Shown here one piece after another: positions 57,801 to 64,000 of a DNA stretch of 64,000 nt. Below the pieces are notes generated by a model. That model saw only the letters and a program-made list of their open reading frames with translations, did not search any database and was not told the DNA's origin. Position 1 is the stretch's first letter, and each line of letters opens with the position of its first letter. Origin of the DNA: Planctomicrobium piriforme (lineage in GTDB: Bacteria; Planctomycetota; Planctomycetia; Pirellulales; UBA1268); NCBI GenBank assembly GCA_945861585.1, contig CAMAVC010000001.1, forward strand, positions 131,947 through 195,946, in the 5' to 3' direction. The translations under genes were made by a program, and so were the position numbers.

Positions 57801-58492
57801 GTTTTCTTGCCGGCGCGCCGGATCTGCCCATGCTCACGGCTGTCGCGGCGGTGCCACAGCCCGTGCCGGCCCCAGCGCCGCCCGCGGGGCTGGCCGACGC
57901 GATCCGCACGCAGATCGCCGCGTGTGTGCAGCCGACATTTGCCCGGATTTCACCGCGCGAGGTGCTCACCGAGCCAGCCGAGGGGATTCGCTTCACGGGC
58001 GACGGCCTCGGCGAGCCGTGGGGCCGGGCGATCCATCGGCTGCTCGAACTGGCAGCCCACGATGCCGCGCTCGATCTCCCCGCGGCGGCCGCCACGACGC
58101 TCTCCGGCGAGGCGGTCTCGCTCGCCTATCTCGACCGTGCCGTCGAGACGGTGCGGGGCGTGCTCGCAAGCGAGATCTGGCAGCGGGCCCAGGCCAGCCC
58201 GGCGCGGTTCGTCGAGGTGCCCTTCGCGGTGCAGGTGCGGGGCGAAGATCTGCCGGAGCAGGTGCGGAAGCTCGCCGGCGACGGGGAAGCGTTGCCCACG
58301 GTCGTCCGCGGCGTGATCGACCTCGTGTTCGCCGAGGCCGCAGCGGGGGCATGGACCGTCGTCGACTGGAAGACCGACTCGGTCACGCAGGCCAGCGAGC
58401 AGCTGCTCGAAGACCACTACCGGCCGCAGGTCGAGCTCTACGCCGACTGCTGGCGGCTGCTCGCGCCGTATAACAGCTCACCGAACCAGTGA
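51812..58492 (+). CDS. Single-chain AddB-AddA-like helicase-nuclease (2226 aa)
   Basis: N-half lacks Walker A but has ATCPRKFFFRYGLG...GRIDRID...LWDYKSGSGYG...CTFCDFAAACG (AddB-type Fe-S nuclease); C-half has VEAAAGTGKTT, VDEFQDTDPVQAEML, VGDPKQSLYRFRRADI, LHKAKGLEAPVVFLVDF, VAATRPGSCLVVS and VVRGVIDLVF...VVDWKTDS (AddA/UvrD plus nuclease). Confidence 0.92.
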   Translation: MKSSRKTTAAAPSWHALEVAVPEASRLARVAGGLPGRVLPQANTLAHAIVAAVTEIGAATPATWLIAPSRRVGNEWLETLVRLGHSVTNVHVTTLSALAFDIVADRLAADGVMLAPPRAKLVAVERVLAESRGELRSFAAAAGSTRRLAERLLKSLEALRNAGLSSRDVSLGLRHSDKAHDLCILLDRYVAALGDLNLIDQAGELALAIEQVRAGKLPAKVSCLLVPDDLDLPRLERQLLEALGAAEGVTVHTLATDPPLPAPPAAVAAARFRIFRGSGEANEVRHVLRTCLAEGLRLDEIEIVHTDAATYPPLVREIVAALHRPITAEIAAGSEGHVPVTFAEGLPLADSKPGRALAGWLAWRRDGHPQAGLEEMLRDGVLDLATIVPDAPRPSALVRELRRVKIGRGLGRTVSMLTAAAARAEEQPPESFVRRHDDGDPPAGDDLTADELATRKSRITQRLSALAALANHLAACEGSSDATAEQVLGGARTFVETVCPADSEFDGNARRMILDEIDAMQKWRGHSGMQARDMLDWLEQLPAELVVLGAGPRPGCLHVSGLTGGGHSGRPYTFVLGLDETRFPGGNATDPVLTDGDRSLINESAPDARLTVARDAATRNLDLFRRLLARVRGGVRLGFSCRDMADDAEVFPSPALVALHGQAVGNPLATVDDLLESLAPPETLVPSDPGLALDESQWWLAVLGPTARADEVQAALASHRHHLAHGQAAAAARAADVFTPHDGLVPEAGLLLDPRASHGRAASPNSLETLATCPRKFFFRYGLGIEPLERFDDDADRWLTPLDAGSLLHTVLERFMRGLIDRAELPEVGVHLDELLAILDEELVASRRRQPPLTELAFAARRDELRTAMHTFLHDEERSCRETGRRPLALEAAIGVEPAGAGTPFDCREPVVVSLAPGETIKLRGRIDRIDVRDSGDGHAYALWDYKSGSGYGFPAMAADDPFNGGRKLQHGLYVVMLRTRLADPACPVGGGDVERFGYFFPTRAGKGRRLEWTATQLAECTALVRRLAEIARQGIFLPTDDPADCTFCDFAAACGDAARVTREAARMVGGSQPLRDLFGELRRDRQQRAVPTIRRPHEAPLAVTPHPAAPVPPPDEPVRHRIRTDLSTTLLVEAAAGTGKTTCMVDRMLALVRTGAAKPEGIVAVTFTKKAAGELRRRFREKLQRAAVEATDPAEQGRLTAALERVDSMVIGTIHSFAGRLLRERPLEAGVDPGFRELDDSADRLLRRQAWREFVTAAPADHPQLLADLDAVGLRLGDLSRLFVERFATYGDVEDWPAPATPPPDVTGVVAAIEAFAGRIEAEVFPGPAERGTDELMNALEQFARIVRRCDRSSVVAVMDVLQELDRTPKVTQKCWPGVGDTDKERKAAQKEAALGWAAEWEQLRDTLARPALWQWRAHRYPVAIAALQQALAVYDRLRAERGGLSFQDLLCKAARLLVGQPDVRRSFRARYTHLLVDEFQDTDPVQAEMLLLLTATDPDERDWRQCVPAPGSLFVVGDPKQSLYRFRRADIVTYTAVRDIIAAHGDVLALTTNFRSRGDLVGWANDVFTAQFPPQATVESPSFTPSTSGRREAPPTGGEKGWLSGIRTLRFVRSGQAGDLWAEQEAREIATFIRRAIDAGLAVPRTLDEAAHGHTTACRPGDFLLVARERKHLGIYAAALHAVGLPVDVTGTLGEDQAEPLRELRTCLAALADPDDPVALLALVRGVVFGFSDADLFAYKTAGGRFTGGIDVPAGLDAVLAARFAAAREAFSRWRSWLRHLPVAATVERIIDDAGLFLIAAAADGEAGPRGRAVAGLVLKYLERLRTDRAEVVSIHDCLDLLDDMIDGSTRAEFDPLTIDPPSTACVRVMNLHKAKGLEAPVVFLVDFQKRKVGDDVTDGPFLHVDRTHARTTGRLAVTHAVGWTQKIVAAPLGWEEFCRRERAFEQAEQIRLDYVAATRPGSCLVVSLYEKQEKGKKDEPDTFTAEGAWERYAGFLAGAPDLPMLTAVAAVPQPVPAPAPPAGLADAIRTQIAACVQPTFARISPREVLTEPAEGIRFTGDGLGEPWGRAIHRLLELAAHDAALDLPAAAATTLSGEAVSLAYLDRAVETVRGVLASEIWQRAQASPARFVEVPFAVQVRGEDLPEQVRKLAGDGEALPTVVRGVIDLVFAEAAAGAWTVVDWKTDSVTQASEQLLEDHYRPQVELYADCWRLLAPYNSSPNQ

Positions 58493-58508
58493 TCCCCCGA
58501 GGCACTCC

Positions 58509-59696
58509 ATGACGAATCCCTCCGATCCCACGATCACCTGCCCGCACTGCAAAACGGAGGTCCGACTCACGGAGTCGCTCGCAGCCCCGCTCGTCGAGGC
58601 CACGCGAGCACAATACGAAGCGAAGCTGCAGGCCGAGCGGGCCGCGATCGCCAAGGCCGAGGCCGAAAAGGCCCGGCTCGCGCTCAAGGCCGACATCGAT
58701 CAGAAGGCCAAGGATCTCGCCGACTTGAAGGGCGTGCTCGCCGACCGCGATCTCAAGCTCGTCGAGGCCCAGAAGGCCCAGACGGAGGCGCTGAAGAAGC
58801 AGCGGGAGCTCGACGATGCCCGTCGCGAGCTCGATCTCTCCGTCGAGAAAAAGGTGCAGGAGTCGCTCGCCGCGGCCCGGGCTCAGGCGAAGCAGGAGGC
58901 CGAGACGGATCTCAAACTCAAGATGTCGGAGAAGGAGCAGACGATCACGGCGATGCAGAAACAGATCGAGGAGCTCAAGCGCCGGGCCGAGCAGGGCTCG
59001 CAACAGCTCCAGGGAGAGGTGCAAGAGCTGGAGCTCGAGGGCCTGCTCAAGCAGTCGTTCCCGACCGACGTGTTCACGCCCGTGCCCAAGGGGGAGTTCG
59101 GCGGCGACGTGGTGCACGCGGTGGCCCGCGGCGAAGGGCTCGTCTGCGGGAAGATCCTCTGGGAGTCGAAGCGCACGAAAAACTGGAGCGACGGCTGGCT
59201 TGTGAAGCTGCGCGACGATCAGCGGGCGGCGAAGGCCGATCTTGCGGTGATCGTCACGCAGGCCCTGCCCAAGGGTGTGGAAACCTTCGGCCACGTGGAC
59301 GGCGTGTGGGTGACGAGCACCCGCACGTTTCTCCCGCTGGCGGTGGCCCTGCGGCACACGCTTCTCGAGCTGGCGCTCGCGCGGCAGGCGGGCGAGGGGC
59401 AGCAGACGAAGATGGAGCTCGTCTATCACTACCTCACGGGCCCGCGGTTCCGGCAGCGGGTGACGGCGATCATCGAGAAGTTCGAGGAGATGCAGACCGA
59501 CCTCACGAAGGAGCGGGCCGCGATGACGAAGCTGTGGGCCAAGAGGGAGATGCAGATCCAGGCCGTGCTCTCCGCGACCGCCGGCATGTATGGCGACCTG
59601 CAGGGCATTGCCGGCCAGGCGATCGAAACGATCGAGGCCCTCGACGTCTCCCGGCTCACCGGTCCCCCTGGCGGCACGAACACCACCGGCTCCTGA
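58509..59696 (+). CDS. DUF2130 domain-containing protein with coiled coil
   Basis: N-term CPHCKTEVRLTESL, long coiled coil, GEFGGDVVHAVARGEGLVCGKILWESKRTKNWSDGWLVKLRDDQRAAKADLAVIVT. Confidence 0.92.
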   Translation: MTNPSDPTITCPHCKTEVRLTESLAAPLVEATRAQYEAKLQAERAAIAKAEAEKARLALKADIDQKAKDLADLKGVLADRDLKLVEAQKAQTEALKKQRELDDARRELDLSVEKKVQESLAAARAQAKQEAETDLKLKMSEKEQTITAMQKQIEELKRRAEQGSQQLQGEVQELELEGLLKQSFPTDVFTPVPKGEFGGDVVHAVARGEGLVCGKILWESKRTKNWSDGWLVKLRDDQRAAKADLAVIVTQALPKGVETFGHVDGVWVTSTRTFLPLAVALRHTLLELALARQAGEGQQTKMELVYHYLTGPRFRQRVTAIIEKFEEMQTDLTKERAAMTKLWAKREMQIQAVLSATAGMYGDLQGIAGQAIETIEALDVSRLTGPPGGTNTTGS

Positions 59697-59715
59697 AGGG
59701 CCGACCGGCCCCGAC

Positions 59716-59751
59716 TTGCCCGTGATAACAAAACTCAGTATTGTGTTATCA
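59716..59751 (+). promoter_or_regulatory. Candidate promoter/operator of vapBC-like pair
   Basis: TTGCCC -17 bp- TATTGT, overlapping inverted repeat TGATAACA-N13-TGTTATCA (59723-59730/59744-59751) whose last base is the A of the ATG. Confidence 0.55.
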
Positions 59752-59975
59752 TGATACGAACGCAGATCAGCCTCCGGAAAGAGGAATTCGACGCTGCCAA
59801 GCGGGAGGCTGCCCGCCTGGGCATTTCGCTCGCCGAACTCCTGCGCCGCTCGCTCCGTGGTCTGCTTCCGGCGGTCAACCAGCCGCCGTGGATGCGTTTT
59901 GCGGGGGCCGTGCAGTCCGGCGATCCGCACTCCAGCCAACGGATCGACGAGGTCGTCTATGGCCATAAGCCGTGA
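59751..59975 (+). CDS. Ribbon-helix-helix type antitoxin (VapB-like)
   Basis: MIRTQISLRKEEFDAAKREAARLGISLAELLRRSLRG (RHH pattern); overlaps PIN-domain gene by 17 bp. Confidence 0.85.
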   Translation: MIRTQISLRKEEFDAAKREAARLGISLAELLRRSLRGLLPAVNQPPWMRFAGAVQSGDPHSSQRIDEVVYGHKP

Positions 59976-60372
59976 GGCCTACTGCGACACGTCGGCCCTG
60001 ATCGCATTCATGGACGCTTCTGACAGTCACCATTCCCTGTTCGTGAGGCTGTTCGCCGATCCGCCCCGACTGGTCACCACGTCCCTGGTGGTCGCCGAGG
60101 GCCACGGCTGGTTCCTCCGGAGGTTCGATCAAGGCCGCGCACTCGGTTTTCTCTCGATGATCGAGGCATGTGAACCGCTCGCAGTCATCTCCGTCGGTTC
60201 TGCGGAGATTGCGGCGGCAACCGCCCTCCTGCGGCGGTTCGCCGACCAGCAGCTGACGCTGGCGGATGCAGTCGGGCTGCACGTGATGAAGGTGCGACGG
60301 TCGCGGGCCTGCTGGTCAACCGACCGCCATCTCCGGCTGACGGGCGTGCCTCTCGTGATCGACGACACATGA
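59959..60372 (+). CDS. PIN-domain toxin (VapC-like)
   Basis: AYCDTSALIAFMDASDSHH, SLVVAEGH, QLTLADAVGLHVMKVRRSRACWSTDRHL (PIN acidic residues). Confidence 0.9.
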   Translation: MAISREAYCDTSALIAFMDASDSHHSLFVRLFADPPRLVTTSLVVAEGHGWFLRRFDQGRALGFLSMIEACEPLAVISVGSAEIAAATALLRRFADQQLTLADAVGLHVMKVRRSRACWSTDRHLRLTGVPLVIDDT

Positions 60373-60389
60373 CCGGCCTGAGAACGGCC

Positions 60390-60620
60390 TTACCAAAGCC
60401 CTTCGTGTCGGAGCCGCGCCTCCACCGTGTCGGCCAGGTCGCGGGCCTGGGCCTCGAGCTCCTCGAGTTCCTCCTCCTCGTCGTTGTCGGCAGCCCGGCG
60501 GGCGAGATACAGAAGATAGTTGGCCTCGTTTCGCCAGGCCTTCAGCCAGTCGGGCCGCGTGGAGATCGGGCGGTACATGAGCCGCTCGAGCCGGTCGAAC
60601 TCGTCGCTTGATAGACTCAT
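60390..60620 (-). CDS. Small conserved-looking hypothetical protein (76 aa)
   Basis: MSLSSDEFDRLERLMYRPISTRPDWLKAWRNEANYLLYLARRAADNDEEEELEELEAQARDLADTVEARLRHEGLW; clean start and amphipathic helix. Confidence 0.6.
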   Translation of the reverse strand: MSLSSDEFDRLERLMYRPISTRPDWLKAWRNEANYLLYLARRAADNDEEEELEELEAQARDLADTVEARLRHEGLW

Positions 60621-60674
60621 GGCCGCAACGTGATCGGGCAGGTCACGACCCCAGGCTGCAAGGAGAAGGGCGGA

Positions 60675-61880
60675 ATGTCGGCGAAGGATATCACGTTCCC
60701 CGCGTCCGCCGAGCGAGCGGCGGCCCTCAAGGCCCGGCGGCAGCTGAAGATGGCGCGATCCGCACATGCCTACGTGCGCGGCAACACCAAGAACTTCTAC
60801 GAATGGCTCGAGGGGAGCACCGGCCAGACGGTGCCCGCCGGGCCGTCGATCTGGATCTGTGGCGACTGCCACGCAGGCAACATCGGTCCGATCGCCAGTG
60901 CCAAGGGCACCGTCTCGATCCAGATCCGCGACCTCGACCAGACCATCGTCGGCAATCCGGCCCACGATCTGATCCGACTCGGCCTCTCGATGGCCAGCGC
61001 CGCCCGCGGGTCGGACCTGCCAGGAGTGACGACGGCCCGGATGATGGAGCAGATCATCGAAGGCTACGAGCAGAGTTTCGGCGCCGTCGCCGATGCCGAC
61101 GACGAATGGCCCGAGGTCGTCCAACAGGCCATGAAGGCCGCGCTCAAGCGGAGTTGGAAAGACCTGGCCCGTGAGCGGATCGAGGACACGAAGCCCACGA
61201 TCCCGCTCGGCAAGACGTTCTGGCCGCTGGCCGACGACGAGCGCGAGGCGGTCGACGCGATCTTCGCCACCGACGCCGGCCACCGGCTCGTCACCGCGCT
61301 CAAGTCGCGGCCCGACGACGCGGAGATCGAGGTGGTCGATGCGGCCTATTGGGTGAAGGGCTGCAGTTCGCTCGGCCTCCTGCGCTGCGCCGTGCTCGTG
61401 TCGGTCGGCGGCAAGAAGGGGGAGCTGTGCCTCATCGACGTGAAGGAGGCGGTCCCGGCTCTCGCACCGCATGCCGCCGATGCCGAGATCCCCGCCGACC
61501 ATGCCGAGCGCGTGGTGCAGGGAGCCTGGCATCTGTCTCCGGCGCTGGGCGACCGGATGCTGGCGGCGAAGGTCCTCGATCACCCGGTGTTCGTGCGGGA
61601 ACTGCTGCCGCAGGATCTGAAGTTCGAACTAGCCGATCTGACGTGTGATGAGGCGATGCGTCTCGCCCGATTTCTGGCGACGGTCGTCGGCAAGGCGCAC
61701 GCCCGCCAGCTGGATGAGCCCACCCGCAAGGCCTGGCAGGAGGAGCTGAGCGGCCATCGCTCAAAGACGCTCGACGCCCCGTCGTGGCTGTGGGCGAGCG
61801 TGGTCGACCTGCTCGCAACCCACGAAAAGGCCTACCTCGAGCACTGCCGTCGCTTCGCGATGGAGGGGACACGCACGTAG
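60675..61880 (+). CDS. DUF2252 domain-containing protein
   Basis: FYEWLEG, WICGDCHAGNIGPIA, IQIRDLDQTIVGNPAHDLIRLGLSMA. Confidence 0.92.
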   Translation: MSAKDITFPASAERAAALKARRQLKMARSAHAYVRGNTKNFYEWLEGSTGQTVPAGPSIWICGDCHAGNIGPIASAKGTVSIQIRDLDQTIVGNPAHDLIRLGLSMASAARGSDLPGVTTARMMEQIIEGYEQSFGAVADADDEWPEVVQQAMKAALKRSWKDLARERIEDTKPTIPLGKTFWPLADDEREAVDAIFATDAGHRLVTALKSRPDDAEIEVVDAAYWVKGCSSLGLLRCAVLVSVGGKKGELCLIDVKEAVPALAPHAADAEIPADHAERVVQGAWHLSPALGDRMLAAKVLDHPVFVRELLPQDLKFELADLTCDEAMRLARFLATVVGKAHARQLDEPTRKAWQEELSGHRSKTLDAPSWLWASVVDLLATHEKAYLEHCRRFAMEGTRT

Positions 61881-61928
61881 GCCAGCTTGCTTAGTCCGGC
61901 CCGTAGGCCGGCTTGCTTAGTCCGGCGC
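61877..61928. repeat. Tandem duplication of a 26-bp unit GTAGGCC(A/G)GCTTGCTTAGTCCGGC(C/G)C
   Basis: Two adjacent copies, 61877-61902 and 61903-61928, differing at two positions. Confidence 0.9.
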
Positions 61929-63026
61929 GAACGCCGGATAGTCCGTGTAGCCCTTCGCGCCGGTCGGCGAATACCAGGCGGCCATGTCGGCCGGGGCGGC
62001 GAGCGGCCAGCCGTGGCGGAAGCGTTCGACCAGGTCGGGGTTGCTGATGAACGGCCGCCCGAAGGCAACGAGGTCGGCGGTGCCCCCGGCCACCGCCTGC
62101 TCGGCCGACTCGAGCGTGTAGCCGCAGTTGCCCATGAGCGGGCCCTTGAACACGCGCCGAAACTCAGCCAGCGTCATCGGCTCGCCGAGCGTGTGAAACC
62201 CGAATGCGAGCCCGTCCACAACATGGAGGTAGGCGAGGCCGCAGCGGTCGAGCATCGTGGCGACGTGCGTGAACTGCTCGCGGAAGTTGGGCGATCCCAT
62301 GTCATTGAACACGCCGTTGGGCGAGATTCGCACGCCCACGCGGTGCGCCGGCCATTCCGCCGAGACCGCCTCCACCACCTCTCGCAGAAACCGTGCCCGC
62401 TTCTCGATGCTGCCCCCGTAGTCGTCGGTGCGGAGGTTGGTCTTCGACTGCAGGAACTGGTCGATGAGGTAGCCGTTGGCGGCGTGAACCTCGACGCCGT
62501 CAAACCCGGCGGCCCGCGCCCGGGCGGCAGCCCGGCGGTAGTCGGCCACGATGGCGGCGATCTCCCAGGTCTCGAGGGCCCGGGGCGTCTCGTAGGGCTT
62601 CTTGCCGAGTGGCGTGGAGATGCCGTCGCCATCGATCTTCACCGCCGAAGCCGACACAGGCAGGCTGCCACCGTGAAAGTCGCTATGCGAGGCGCGGCCC
62701 ATGTGCCAGAGTTGGAGGAAGATGCGTCCGCCCGCCGCATGCACCGCCGACGTGATGGTCTTCCATCCCGCCTCCATCGCGTCGGTGTAGACGCCAGGCG
62801 ATTCGAGCCACCCGTTGGCCTGCTCCGAGATCGTGGTGGCCTCGGCGATGATCAGCCCTGCGGAGGCCCGCTGAACGTAATACTCCGCCATGGTCGCATT
62901 CGGAATCCGTTCCTTGCCGGCGCGGCCGCGCGTGAGCGGCGCCATCACGATCCGGTTGGGCAGCGCGAGGTCGCCGAGTGAAAACGGCTGCAGCAGATGC
63001 GGGGACGACGGCGATGACATGCTCAT
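61917..63026 (-). CDS. NADH:flavin oxidoreductase / alkene reductase (Old Yellow Enzyme family)
   Basis: PNRIVMAPLTRGRAG, LQLWHMGRASH, GFDGVEVHAANGYLIDQFLQ, NLRTDDYGGSIEKRARFL. Confidence 0.96.
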   Translation of the reverse strand: MSMSSPSSPHLLQPFSLGDLALPNRIVMAPLTRGRAGKERIPNATMAEYYVQRASAGLIIAEATTISEQANGWLESPGVYTDAMEAGWKTITSAVHAAGGRIFLQLWHMGRASHSDFHGGSLPVSASAVKIDGDGISTPLGKKPYETPRALETWEIAAIVADYRRAAARARAAGFDGVEVHAANGYLIDQFLQSKTNLRTDDYGGSIEKRARFLREVVEAVSAEWPAHRVGVRISPNGVFNDMGSPNFREQFTHVATMLDRCGLAYLHVVDGLAFGFHTLGEPMTLAEFRRVFKGPLMGNCGYTLESAEQAVAGGTADLVAFGRPFISNPDLVERFRHGWPLAAPADMAAWYSPTGAKGYTDYPAFAPD

Positions 63027-63109
63027 AGGACGGCGAGTATAGCCGTTGAGGCGGCGGGGGACTCTCGTCTCCCGCCGCCCCACGCACTTCGTCGACTGCC
63101 GGTCAGCCC

Positions 63110-63337
63110 TTACGTGCGGCAGCAGCCCGAGCTGCAGCAGGCCGCACGCTCGGCCTTCACGCCGGCGGTCGGGCACTCGTCGACGCAGCACTCGCAGCCG
63201 CACTCGGTGCACGTGCAGGTGCCCGTCTCGCAGCAGGTGCAGCAATCACACTTCGGGCAGCCGACAGTCGGGCTGCCATTGATGGCGGGCACGAAGGCCG
63301 TGAGGCCGAGCGCCGCCCAGAGAAAGAGACTGTTCAT
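63110..63337 (-). CDS. Small secreted Cys-rich (metallothionein-like) protein, 75 aa
   Basis: MNSLFLWAALGLTAFVPAINGSPTV signal followed by GCPKCDCCTCCETGTCTCTECGCECCVDEC...ACCSSGCCRT (17 Cys). Confidence 0.75.
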   Translation of the reverse strand: MNSLFLWAALGLTAFVPAINGSPTVGCPKCDCCTCCETGTCTCTECGCECCVDECPTAGVKAERAACCSSGCCRT

Positions 63338-63426
63338 GGGAAAACCCTTTGCATCTGAAACCTGAATCGATCAGTCCACGTCACGACGTGTGAGCGTGGA
63401 GAAGCCTGCAGAACGCGGCGCTCGAT

Positions 63427-63777
63427 TCAAATCCGCCACACGCCAAACAGGATCCGCGGCGGGCGGATCGGCACGGCGAGCGAGGCCGCCAGATATTCCC
63501 GGCTGACGCCGAGCACCTGCGGCACGAGGGGTAGCACCATCGCCAGCCCGAGGGCCGGGCCACCATCGGCACACGCCGTGAGCGGCCCTTGCGACAGCGG
63601 CTGCTCGTCCCGGGCATCCAACTGGCAGTGGCAAGGCTCGTCGTGGCAGCACGCTTCGTGGACGACGGCACAACAAGGCTGGTCGCAGGAACGGCAGAGC
63701 GTCGTCGGGGCGGCCTGAGCGACCACTGCCGCACAGGCTGCCAAGACCCACCCGAAATGGTTGTTGGTGCGTTCCAC
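63427..63777 (-). CDS. Small secreted Cys/His-containing protein, 116 aa
   Basis: Signal GWVLAACAAVVAQAAPTT then CRSCDQPCCAVVHEACCHDEPCHC; same strand as neighbouring Cys-rich gene. Confidence 0.65.
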   Translation of the reverse strand: MERTNNHFGWVLAACAAVVAQAAPTTLCRSCDQPCCAVVHEACCHDEPCHCQLDARDEQPLSQGPLTACADGGPALGLAMVLPLVPQVLGVSREYLAASLAVPIRPPRILFGVWRI

Positions 63778-63843
63778 CGCGACGACTCCTCGAATTGTTT
63801 CTACGGGGGCTAGGCCGCAATAGTTCGCAAAGCGCCGCCCGCC

Positions 63844-63849
63844 TATAAT
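63844..63849 (+). promoter_or_regulatory. Candidate -10 element TATAAT for a transcript leaving the window
   Basis: Exact consensus in GC-rich context, followed by a GC hairpin (CCCCGG-TGACGG-CCGGGG) and a strong SD at 63937-63944; no good -35 seen. Confidence 0.4.
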
Positions 63850-64000
63850 CCGGGCATCGTTCCCCGGTGACGGCCGGGGAGATAACAGTCTGGCGGCGAA
63901 CTCGCAGTGATCGCGACGGCTGGGATTCCTTTCGCGAAAGGAGGTGGTCTAGTGACGCAAGACTGTACCGGAGGGCTGCGCCGATAACGGCGAGTCGACG

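Overview
This 64 kb, high-GC window looks like planctomycete (Pirellulales-like) chromosome. The family mix supports that: three PSD1 (cytochrome c/DUF1549/DUF1553) plus DUF1501 gene pairs, a DUF1559 pilin-like H-X9-DG protein, and a Gfo/Idh/MocA sugar cassette. Housekeeping genes include hemA, bamA, rpiB and dapL. I see no rRNA, convincing tRNA or CRISPR array. The loci most worth following up are: (i) one 2226-codon ORF that reads as a natural AddB-AddA helicase/nuclease fusion, followed by a DUF2130 gene and a vapBC-like toxin-antitoxin pair; (ii) an overlapping five-gene operon of PqqD/RRE-like protein, HPr-kinase-like protein, two GT2 glycosyltransferases and an NTP_transf_5-like nucleotidyltransferase, with no visible precursor peptide; (iii) two adjacent small, apparently secreted Cys-rich proteins; (iv) a divergent YrdC/Sua5-like domain fused to a YwlE-type phosphatase next to rpiB; (v) a COQ4-like protein with an exact HDxxH-x11-E motif; (vi) an apparently exported KatG in an oxidative/UV-stress gene run. 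Several palindromic or tandem intergenic repeats are also present. All family calls come from reading the translations; no database search was run.
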